Part shown: positions 24,501-36,500 of the stretch, piece by piece
How the letters are laid out: every line of letters begins with the position of its first letter
Position numbering within the stretch: the stretch's first letter is position 1
DNA from: Leptasterias polaris
Lineage: Eukaryota; Echinodermata; Asteroidea; Forcipulatida; Asteriidae
Assembly: GCA_037783415.1 (NCBI GenBank)
Contig: JAZGTN010000069.1
Coordinates: forward strand, 3,286,001-3,350,000
DNA: 64,000 nucleotides
Direction of reading: 5' to 3'
Made by a program: the position numbers and the translations under genes
Notes under the pieces: model-generated
The model's database searches: none
What the model was told of the DNA's origin: nothing
The model's input: only the letters and a program-made list of their open reading frames with translations

Positions 24501-27500
24501 TAAACAGAAAAAATGTTGTGAATCTTTACACTTTGACACTTTAAACACAAAGTTTACTGCAACTTGATTTAACTCTATTCCCACATTTTATTTTGGAAGC
24601 TGATGATCCCCAACAGAAACTTTCTCTTGGACTGAGATTTGTCTCTTGCACATTGCATGCCATAGCAACTGTCCAAATACTAAATGAACCAGAACACACA
24701 CACACAAGTGTGTAACAGCCTGCAATCGTGGACCCTCCTTTGTTCAACTCTTTGTGATAGCAACCGTGGACCACAATGCTTTTCTTTGTGATAGCAACCG
24801 TGGACCTATTGTCCTCTTTTGTTATAGGTGCCCGGTTTGAATGTGGTTACCTACTCACACACACAGAGTGTAATAGCCACCAAACCTGGACCTTTGCTTT
24901 GCTCAACTCTTTGTCATGATAAATGTGGACCCAATTGTTTTCCTTTGGGTAGCAATCGTGGAACTGTATTGTCCCTTTTGTTATAACTCCTCGGTTTGGG
25001 TTTGAATGTCACAAGTGCACATATACACACATACGTTACTCTGTAAAGCATCGGTTTGCTAAAATAACTTTACATTGAAAATACAAGGAGTGAAACATCC
25101 ACCATGACAAATGCTACACCATCAAGGGCTTTAAATCCCTCCCACATGTACATTCATTCATAATACTTATTTGGGATTCCAACCTACACAAAATCATGTA
25201 TAGATAGGTTGCAGTATGACGTAAGTCGGCCATCTTTACGGGCAATTTGGAACACACAGTCCCGCGTTACGCGTGAGAACGGCGTGCAGCACGCGCACAT
25301 TTCACAAAACTCATTGCATGATAGGTTAGTGAACGACGCGGCTGCGTTAATAATTTGAGTGCTTGACGCGGCTGCGTTAATAATTTGAGTGCTTGACGCG
25401 CCTGCAAGCCAAAATGCTATTTGCCCGTAAAGATGGCGTCTACTGGGAACTATCTATTTTCCAAGGAAGATTACAACAGCAAAAAGGCACAGCAGTGTCA
25501 GAGTATGCTTGGTTGGTTAACTGTCATTACACTAAGGGCAGGTTCAACCCTTTAAAACTTGTCAGAGGGTGGCTGGCAAACTGCAGAGTGACTCGTATTC
25601 CCAAGGTAGACTTGTTCACATAATTCAAACCAGGCATGCTAACTTAAAGGAACACTAGGGGATGCTGTTGACCTCAACTACACAGTCTTTTATGAAACCT
25701 ATCTGAGGCTGACTAAGAAAGCAGTTGGATCCTTCTCATTGCTATCAGAATGTACATGTACACTAACATTATCAGTGTGTATTTGGTACATGTATGGCCA
25801 GGGTTGAAGCCTCAGTTCATACATATGGGACGTTCATACTGGCTGTAGAATGAAAATATAGAACCTCCACATATACTTTAATATGTAAATGAATGATAAA
25901 GGAGGGAGTCCACATTCAATAATAGTGCATCCAAAAGACACCCACACAGCCTTCTGTATTACGCCATTGGAATGGCTACAGAAAGCTAGGCTTAGCACAC
26001 AAAAATAGGTCCGTAGTTACAACAATCAGGTAAAAAGAAGTGGAATCCTTCAAGATCTTTGAATTGTTGGACTGAGACCAAACTCAACTTGCCAGGATAT
26101 TCAAACAAAGCCAAGACACTCCAGTGAACAGATTTTTAGGTACACGTACTTTAAAACAATACAGGAAAAGGAAAAGCCCTTTAATATTTGTCAACGACTG
26201 GCCAATAGTATGACCTAATCCAGGGAGCTCTCTTGCCAACCTTATTGATGTTATTACAGCAAAGCTATGTCAGCCTTACAGAGAGGAAAAGTGCCTTGGC
26301 CTCCAAGCACACTACGGAAGTCAACTTCACATGAGTCAGTCTTCCCTAAGGAAGGAGGGCTACCCACCCTCTTACTTCATGGAGATCTTAAGAGACTAGA
26401 CCTGGCCGTGACAGACTGACTGTACAACAATCAAATAATACTTGCAGAGAAAGGTTTTTTTATTGCAGGACAATGGTTTGAGCATTACAGAGTGTTATAG
26501 AGATTACAAGATGGTTGAGCATGGGCAACATAATCAGATCCAAAAGTCGTTGACCTGAGCAGGGAATACATTTATTCTACATTACTAACTTCCATTAAAT
26601 TCCTGTTGGCCTTGTTTTTAAGCTTTTAGTTATTATTATAGTGTATTAGGCAGATTTGGGTGTTTATCATTTAACAAATATGTAATCACTTTTTATTGTA
26701 TTATCATTGGCATCAGCAACCTATGTACATGTACTTGTCTACTTGGACTGTGTTGTATTTATAAGAGTGTCAGTGAACTACCATTTGGGTGAAACTAAGA
26801 ACAATTGACTCTAGTTAAGACCAGTGTTTGCTTAATTCTTACATGCACATTGATCATGGTGATGTTATTTGTGCATTGATCATGGTGATGTTATTTATGC
26901 ATTGATCATGGTGGTGTTATCCTGCTGTCATCTTAGAGGTAGACTGATGATGAAACAACATGGTTTGGACTCTATGAGAGGACGACTTAATGGGGTAAAT
27001 GATGATGTGCATTATGCACATGTACATCTACAGTAATTGAAGCAGGAATTGCTGCTCTAATGTTAAGAGTTTTCATGATACCTAAAAAGAAATCTGGGAC
27101 AAGGCTATGCTTTAAACGTCAAACCTCGCTGGCATTGAGCTTTTCAAACATTTCTGAAAGTGTGACAGGCAGCTGAAGGACATACACGTAAACTAAGAAT
27201 GAAAAGGAACAAGAAATGGATGGAAATGGCTCTTAATTTAACCTAGCTAGGGAGGAGGTAGTCCTGGGGAACTCTGCAGCGACAATGTGTGGGATTACTA
27301 CCCTAAACATGATGTAGTTTACGTGACATACCGGTACATGTACTGACAACTGAATAACAACTGACCCCAATTTCACAAATCTGTATACAAGCTGGAAATA
27401 CTGCTATGTAATGCCACATGATGGGCACCAGTCAACAGCACAAATTGAATGACATTTTGGCTGGTGCATGGTTTCCATTGGGCAAGATATTTTTGTTAAG

Positions 27501-30500
27501 GCAAAAGGTATAGGCTTAAAAACTTCATAAAGTTAGAATATGAACTGGTCAATATAATCGAGAAAAGTGACAACTCTTTTACGGTAACTTTTTATGACAC
27601 AGAACTGCACTGTAAGGGAATTCTACACTAAAATTATATCTTTGGTGCTTTTGCTTTAACAAACAAATTATCAAATGCCCAAAAGAATAGACACAATCAG
27701 TGACCTGAGTCACATGAATCAAAGTAGGTATCCAATAAAAACAAACAAAGCAAGCGATGCGCAGTTTGCATGGAAAAGCATGGTTGCTTCCGAGTGCTTC
27801 TGCCTTAAGGTGGGAAGTAGCCATGCTTGGTTTGTTTACATACATGTAGTATACCCTCTATGAGTCACGAACTCCGGTCACCGATTGTGTAAAAAAAATT
27901 CTTATTCAGGCAATCAATCCTGCCAATTTATTAGTAGGAGAATACAAAGGTGCTATGTACATTGAAGCTTCTTTAATTGCATTTTGAAAAGCATTGAGGA
28001 TTTCAACATGGATTTTCCAAATTTGTTTTTGAGTCTTGAGTATGTCCAATGTAGTTACAAATCACAGCCCTGATACATATAGACATAAAGGTATTTATCT
28101 AGTAAATGTCACAGTGAGATATCACGTCTCTATGCCACTTAACCCACGCATGGTGGGATGGTTAACATTAAACGAACACTGCAAGATTGCTCAAGTCAAA
28201 ACAGATGGCTTCAATCTCCACATTACTTTTAAAGGGAGGGTATAACATTACTTTAAGGTACTTACTGCACTCAACCAATGTCAGGCAGTGACTTATACAA
28301 ATATCATAATTTATTAACCATCCTAATGGTTTTGGTTTTTTTTTTACATACTGTGCTTTAAAGAAAAAAACTTGTATGTGCAGTTTGAAGTTTGAGAATA
28401 CTTTTTGCTTGAATGCATGTTTTTCCTTTAAATTAATTGAGACTTACATGTAAGGACATTTTTGAATTTTCAAATAATCTTTCCCCAAATTAGTAAACAC
28501 ACTTTTGTACAGTATGTATTTTCAAGGATTTTCATAACTTTTGTTCAAAGAATTGAAGGCAGACTTTGGTAGATTATGTTATTTTTATAATAAAATATTT
28601 CACGGATAGGCCCAAGAGTTCTTCAAAATTTAATGCAACCATGAAGACTGTGAAAAGTAACTTACAATAACAAAGTAATATTTGATGAACAAATTTATGA
28701 GGATAACAATTTTAAGGAGTCAATTGGCATGGATTACCTCATTTTGTTCCAAAACCACTGCAGTACTTTAGAAACATGAGAGGAGCTTTGAATAGGGACG
28801 CTCAGTAAATAACAGCTAGGGTGTGAAGACGAATAGTAACCACATGAAATTGGTATTGATTTGTCTGAATCAATGTAAGTAGGCATGTCAATGCCATTCC
28901 AGTCTCCATACAGGAAATTCAGTTGAGAGAAGCATCCACATTTTATAATTGCCTCAATTGATCTGATGGACATTTCACATCAAAATAAACGGGCTGCGAA
29001 GTTAACAATACATCCATCATAATTATGCCAATTGGGAAAGCTTCCTTTTTCATACAAGGGAAGGGGAATATTTTGTCACGAGCTTGAGATAAGAGGGCGG
29101 TCTAATGTCATATATGCACAAGAATCATTAGTCATCAATTAAGGGCTGAATTTAAAGATAAGGATTTACATCGTTGCAATCAGTAAAAACTCATAAGTTG
29201 TTGCTCTTTGTCAATTAAACAATTAACCTCACAACTACTATGTCTTCCTGCTTTTCACACATTGTGGACTTGGTTTGAATCCTGACATTAATCAGAAGCT
29301 TAGATTAAAAAACACTTTCTGCTGAATTCCCCCTCCCCACACTCCCCTATGGGGTAGCTGTTTGGCAAAAATATCTTCAAACTTTCTCAAATTAGAATTT
29401 GCTGGCGTATTTTAGGAGTTCAATTCCAGTGGGTGCATTAGCATACGTTCTAATTAACCCTGTAAAAACACCTTGACGTGACTGACTCCATTATGTTTAG
29501 CTACCAAACTTGCAAAAAGACCAGCAAGGTCTTCACACTGTACACGTAGTCACTGTTTACATTTATTGGATTTTATTTTCACATGCAAACTTAATTTTTG
29601 TTATTGGTACATGTATGAAGTTGGAGCTTCCTTAATAAGCCAGAAATAAAGGCTAATAGATTCTTTACATCACCCCACAAACAAATCTAGAGGTTTGATT
29701 AACAAACCTATGTTTCAACTACCCTATGTTCAGACACACCTATTGTCAGTAACCCCTATTATATTTTCTTAATCCTAACCCTTACCCTTACACAACCCTA
29801 ACCCTAACCCTAAACCCATGCATTCAGATCACGAGTGGTTATTGGCACATAGAGGATTCCGGACTTGAGCAGTGACCTCGTTAAACATCTTTACCCTCTG
29901 TTAAGAAAATCTGAAGATGAAAGGAGATCATTGAAAGATCTTGACATGATGAAAACAAATCAAGACCCGAATTGAATGAAATTATGGAAATACCTTCTCC
30001 TGATGGAGCGACATCGGCAACGACTGCAGACTCTCATGTTTGGTGTGACCTCAGTCTTATTGACCCCAAACATGTCACAGTTGCTCTCATTGACTGGACG
30101 GCTAAGGCTGTACATATCTAACTGGTTCTTACACAGAGAGCAGGTGTTAGGGGAAGCTGTTGTGGAAGACACAAGTATGATTAGAGATTATGAACATATA
30201 ATGTAGGCTGTGAGTAGCAAACAGATATAGCTCACCAAGAATGCAGAGCGCTTCAACTAGAAAAGGTTTCCCTATGAGATTATCTCATATTACGGATTGG
30301 CTCTTACTACAGTATGCACTTTTATTAACACTATGTACATGTATTTAGTCTATTGAATGGGCTGATGAGATATTCTTGTGTATCTAACGTTAGAGAAGGC
30401 ATCATATTTGACCACAGATAATTTTTTTTTTTTCATTACAAAAGCTGACCCACGTATGGTAAATTGGCTTTTATAGATATGTTCAGGCTATTTTATAAAA

Positions 30501-33500
30501 ATTTCAAATTTTATTTAAAAAGGAAGAAAATCATGTTTTAGGCCCAAAGCATCTTTGATTATGGTTGAGGAAATTAGCTTTAATATTGATGCAAATATAA
30601 TCTAGTCATAGTCAAAACAGAGATAATCCATTCCCACAGGGCCTTGGGCATCTGCAAGTTATGACAACAAATTTGTGTCTGTCTTAACTTAACTGTAATC
30701 CTGCAACCAACAGTCATAACAAAAGAAGTTCTATTCATTACAAAGTCAACATTGCTACTGAGAGTTTCAAAAGATGAAAATGCATTTTGAAAAAGACAAG
30801 ATATAGGATTGCCTAAGCAGTAGGCATTGCTATAAGATAAAACCAGACAAATACAAATTCCCTTACAATCAGAGGTTACATCATCTCCTGTTGCCATGAT
30901 ACCACTCTCCTCCTTATCAAGGTCTCCTTCCACTTTGACCGATACTTGCTCAATTTCCTTCTCTTTATCTGTCTCCATCTCCCCTAAGTCATCTTTCTCC
31001 TCTTCCTTCTCCTTCTTGATCTCTGGTTTTTCATCTTTTGGGTCTTCTCTTGCCTCCTTGCAGCTGGATTCCTCTTTGCATTTCTCTTTGTCTTTATCCT
31101 TGGATTTATCTTTGTCTTTGTCCTTTGATCTGTTTTAAAGACAAGGTAAATAACGGTTGTTAAACCCTCCTTCTATTTGACCATCCAATATCATCAACAA
31201 CTTTGAGTGATACATGTATATACACTAGGCCACCATACACAACCTTTGCAGTTGAATGGTTTCAAATAGAAAATCAACTTGCTGGAAGAAAGTTTCTTAG
31301 AGAGGGAGGATCAAATATTCTTGTTACAGGAAGAAAGAAAACAAAACACTCTGCCAGTGAGCTCATGTACACGTTCAGTGCTTTTGGTTCAACTGTTGCT
31401 AATGGTCTTTTCATACAGCAGCCCCACAATAAAAAAGTGTAAATTCAGGTTGTGGTAACACCATGTGTAATCTACTTTGCTGTGTAGATTAGTTCTTTTA
31501 AGAACTTGTCTTACTATTTATATTTCAGAATTTGAGAGACTATTTAGAGGTAACATCTACACAGCAAAGTAGATATATACACATGATGTTACCGCAAACT
31601 GATACACTTTTTGTATACACAATGCAATGCCTCAAAACCCATATAATAAAAAAGTGCTATGTGGTGTACTATCAACAAATCATATGAATCTTTATAACAA
31701 ATTTTAGACCAACAATGAGTATATTCCTGAAAGGTGATCAGACTAGAGTGCTTGCCCAGCCTGGTTTTGATTACACACTGAGTAGGAAGGGGAAAACCAA
31801 GCTGGGAACACCTCAATATGAGTTGATAACAACTTCAAAAACTCCAGAATGTTACTGCAATATGAAGTTCTATCATGTACACATGTACATAAAACTAATG
31901 TGCTATCTTTATAATGGGTACCAATGTACTCTGGTTTTTACATCAGGTGAGCCTGATAACACAAAAACAAGCAACAATCGATTATGACCAAACAAATTCC
32001 CAGTGGGTTTATGTATGTATTCACATACATGTATATCAGGATGTGTGATCCCTCCACACATGATTGTGATCAGTAACACCACCAACGAACTTCAAAGGTT
32101 TACTATTTATAGAAATGTTTGGCAGGATGCCAATTTCAGGAAACCAGGCTCTGGTTATGGGATATCCCAATTTACTATGTATGCACCATCACAATGTACC
32201 AGCTCTTTGCATAAATATGTATGCACCATCACAATGTACCAGCTCTTTGCATAAATATGTATGCACCATCACAAGGTACCAGCTCTTTTAATTACTATGT
32301 ATGCACTATCACAAGGTACCAGCTCTTTGAATTACTATGTATGCACCATCACAAGGTACCAGCTCTTTGAATTACTATGTATGCACCATCACAAGGTACC
32401 AGCTCTTTGAATTACTATTTATGCACCATCACAAAGTACCAGCTCTTTTAATTACTATTTATGAACCATCACAAGGTACCAGCTCTTTGCAATTGCAAAA
32501 GACTGCAACTTCAATTTATAGAGGGGTGGTTTGTGGACTCCCATAAGCACAAAGCATAGACAGCCTGCATCAAACCCCCGTACAACACCAACAAACTAAG
32601 GTTGGAAAAAAACCTACCACCAGACCCTTGTATTGTATTTATATGAATCATTTATCATGATGTTCTTCTGTGGGAACATGGCATGAAGTGAACGTGAAAA
32701 ACAGTTGTACGTTCGTATAAGTCAGATTCAGCTCTGATTTCAACATCCTTCAACATTGATTTGAACTTCCTTCGCCTTGCTATGTATTAACCTTCATGCA
32801 CACATGAGGGGTTTGCAAATAGTTTCTTTTTATAGCAGCCCAGGTGGGGAGTATTTCCCTGGAACATGAGTTGATGAAATAAGGGGAAAATGTTACGTCT
32901 CAGAGTCATTGGATGTTTCCGATCTCTGGCTGAGTTCCTGATGCAGTAAATAGCAATTTCCCCCACGGCTACTCACAACCTTCAGTCAGCATCCTTTTTA
33001 AATCTCACACCCCTCCAGTAAGTCAGGATATTTTGGATCCTAAGACTAGGAGGTATATCCCTTCAAGACTACCTGTCTATAAATGTTAGCATCTTACCTG
33101 AACCATCTTAAAGGGAAGGTGCAGTATTTACAGCACTGTTAAAGCCCTGACTAGCGCAAGCCTACTTTTTGAATTTATGAGTACATATGTAATGAATGGT
33201 GAATGAAAAGGTAAAATGGTCAAAACCAGAGCAATGGAGGCCATGGTTTTCAAGTATAATTCTAGGCCTGGTAACCAAAATAACCTGACGTCATCATCAC
33301 AATAATGTGCCATTTTGGGACTCAATGTCACTGTAAGTTAAAGTGTGTAGCGCATTTTAGGTGATGCGACAATTAAACATATTCTAACTCCACAAATAGT
33401 GAGTGTGGCAAAGTTGCCGCATGTGACATGCATGCAGGAGGTCAATAAAACCATAGCCACAACTGACATCCAATTCCATGAGTTAGGTGAATTGAGAAAC

Positions 33501-36500
33501 ATTCTCAGCCAATGTGAGGATGCTACTCTTTGATCACTGTCAGTCAGGTGAATTGAGAAACATTCTCAGCCAATGTGAGGATGCTACTCTTTGATCACTG
33601 TCAGTCAGGTGAATTGAGAAACATTCTCAGCCAATGTGAGGATGCTACTCTTTGATCACTGTCAGTCAGGTGAATTGAGAAACATTCTCAGCCAATGTGA
33701 GGATGCTACTCTTTGATCACTGTCAGTCAGGTAAATTGAGAAACATTCTCAGCCAATGTGAGGATGCTACTCTTTGATCACTGTCAGTCAGGTGAATTGA
33801 GAAACATTCTCAGCCAATGTGAGGATGCTACTCTTTGATCACTGTCAGTCAGGTGAATTGAGAAATTTTCTCAACCAATGTTAGTTGGATGCTACTCACA
33901 GATCTAAAGATTCCTCGGTTATCTCCTTTTCTTTCTCTTCTTTGACTTCAATATCTGCCTGCTGATGACGACTGATAGACTGAGAAGACTTTGGAGGAAA
34001 TCCCCTCTTACGCTTAGTGACATGAGTCTTACGCAGTAGCTGTTTGTAGCTCTCATTCTTCTTAGTCTGGTAATAGTACAGGACACAGTCTGCAATACTC
34101 TGTGCACAACAACCAAAACATGATGATCAGTTACAGGTAAATAACCTTTGGTAATGGAATGTGAAGGAACTTCTTCAAACCCTACCTATGTACATGTATG
34201 TATCTCAAATCTAGTAAACTGTTAATGAAAGAATGTCTTATGTTGAATGGAATCAGTACTGCACAGTCAACCTAAATGTAACCCTGCTTGGTATGAGAGC
34301 AAGTAGAATACAAGTGCACAAGTACGGGTGGTATTTTACAGTACATACAAACGTACAAGCCAATAAAATTCTAAACAAGTTCAGTTGCTCACTGTTGCAC
34401 TCAAGTACAAGTCTCTTTTTCTCAAATGGAAAACTTCGGAGATATTATTGTCTTGATTAAAATCAAAGAAATCAGTTTAAGAATGAAATAAATTTAAACA
34501 CTATATCACACACAAAAAAGAGGGGGGGAAATAAATAAAAAAACTAAAATAGGTGCAAAAGCGTTGAGATGTATATATTAAGAATAAATGAATCTTGACA
34601 GACTGCAGTAATCACTAAAGTGAGGTAACCAAGTAGATGTCAATTGCAAACAAAAAACATGAACCAAAATAGAACATCTTTTCAACTGTGGTCACACATA
34701 GGGTTGCAATCTTAATGACAGGAAATTTTACAGAATTTGTAGTAACACTTAATTGGATTACAGAATGGTTCCATGGGACATGAGAGAGTTCCCAATCATT
34801 AGAGGTGCACATGGGCAGTGCATAATGAATCCAATTGTTGAATTAGGAAAGGATGGTGAAACATTTCTTTGATTTGCTTATGTCTGCTACATGAATATTG
34901 GCCTCAAGGTTGTGTTAAAATCTTTATTTGGATGTGAGTAAATGACAAATAACAAAATATGAAAAACACGGCAAATTATGCAAAACATCAATCAAACATG
35001 TTTAACAGCTGCATAACTAATCAAGCAAATCAAAGCTATTTCTGGATAAGGGTATTGCACTAAGGGTCAAATGTCCTCATACATGTACCATGTAGCTGCT
35101 AACCACATATATAAAGGACATGATTGGGATACCTTACTTCCTGTAGCATGTTACATGTATATGGTGTACGTGGCTAGTTTGGGGCAGTCTCATCAAGGGA
35201 CAAGTTCAAGTTACCATTACTTGCCTCCATTACTGAGATAACACTATTCCATTCACTGCACCCAAGCATCCATTTTATACACATCACTGGCATCTTCAAC
35301 CAAGTACTAGTTTGACTCAAACTAAACCCCACAGGAGTGCCCAAACAATGGCAGGAAAAATCTGAAGCTTAAATTTGTCTATTGAGACAACTGAACTCCA
35401 CTATTGTACACTTACACATACAGAGTACATGTACACACCTGTGAATATGACTCCCCAAGGTCAATATACTTTGGAAAAATGGCTTAATTAATCATTGGAG
35501 GATTGATTAGTAAAGGTTTTAAGAAACTGATAATGTCAGTTAATAAGAAACTGATAAAGTCAGTTAATAAGAAACTGATAAAGTCAGTTAATAAGAAACT
35601 GATAAAGTCAGTTAATAAGAAACTGATAAAGTCAGTTAATAAGAAACTGATAAAGTCAGTTAATAAGAAACTGATAAAGTCAGTTAATAAGAAACTGATA
35701 AAGTCAGTTAATAAGAAACTGATAAAGTCAGTTAATAAAAAAACTGATAAAGTCAGTTAATAAGAAACTGATAAAGTCAGTTAATAAGAAACTGATAAAG
35801 TCAGTTAATAAGAAACTGATAAAGTCAGTTAATAAAAAAACTGATAAAGTCAGTTAATAAGAAACTGATAAAGTCAGTTAATAAAAAAACTGATAAAGTC
35901 AGTTAATAAGAAACTGATAAAGTCAGTTAATAAGAAACTGATAAAGTCAGTTAATAAAAAAACTGATAAAGTCAGTTAATAAGAAACTGATAAAGTCAGT
36001 TAATAAGAAACTGATAGAGTCAGTTAATAAAAAACTGATAAAGTCAATTAATATGAAACTGATAAAGTCAGTTAATAAGAAACTGATAAAGTCAGTTAAT
36101 AAGAAACTGATAAAGTCAATTAATAAGAAACTGATAAAGTCAATTAATATGAAACTGATAAAGTCAGTTAATAAGAAACTGATAAAGTCAGTTAATAAGA
36201 AACTGATAAAGTCAATTAATAAGAAACTGATAAAGTCAGTTAATAAGAAACTGATAAAGTCAATTAATAAGAAACTGATAAAGTCAGTTAATAAGAAACT
36301 GATAAAGTCAATTAATAAGAAACTGATAAAGTCAGTTAATAAGAAACTGATAAAGTCAATTAATATGAAACCGATAAAGTCAGTTCATCAGATAATCAGT
36401 TTGCAAGTACCATTGCCTTAGCTCCCAAATTACTTGATGCCATCCTGTTCAAGATTCCGTTCATCAAACCACAAGTCCTAAACATGTGCGTTAAACAAAC

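Noticed and set aside
30580..30978. Longer frame extending exon 14 past its donor
   Set aside because: The extension is intron readthrough; the donor gtaagg joins in phase to exon 15.
35503..36421. KKLIKSVN repeat proteins
   Set aside because: Direct product of a 24-bp satellite whose length is divisible by three; broken by single-A insertions in the middle.
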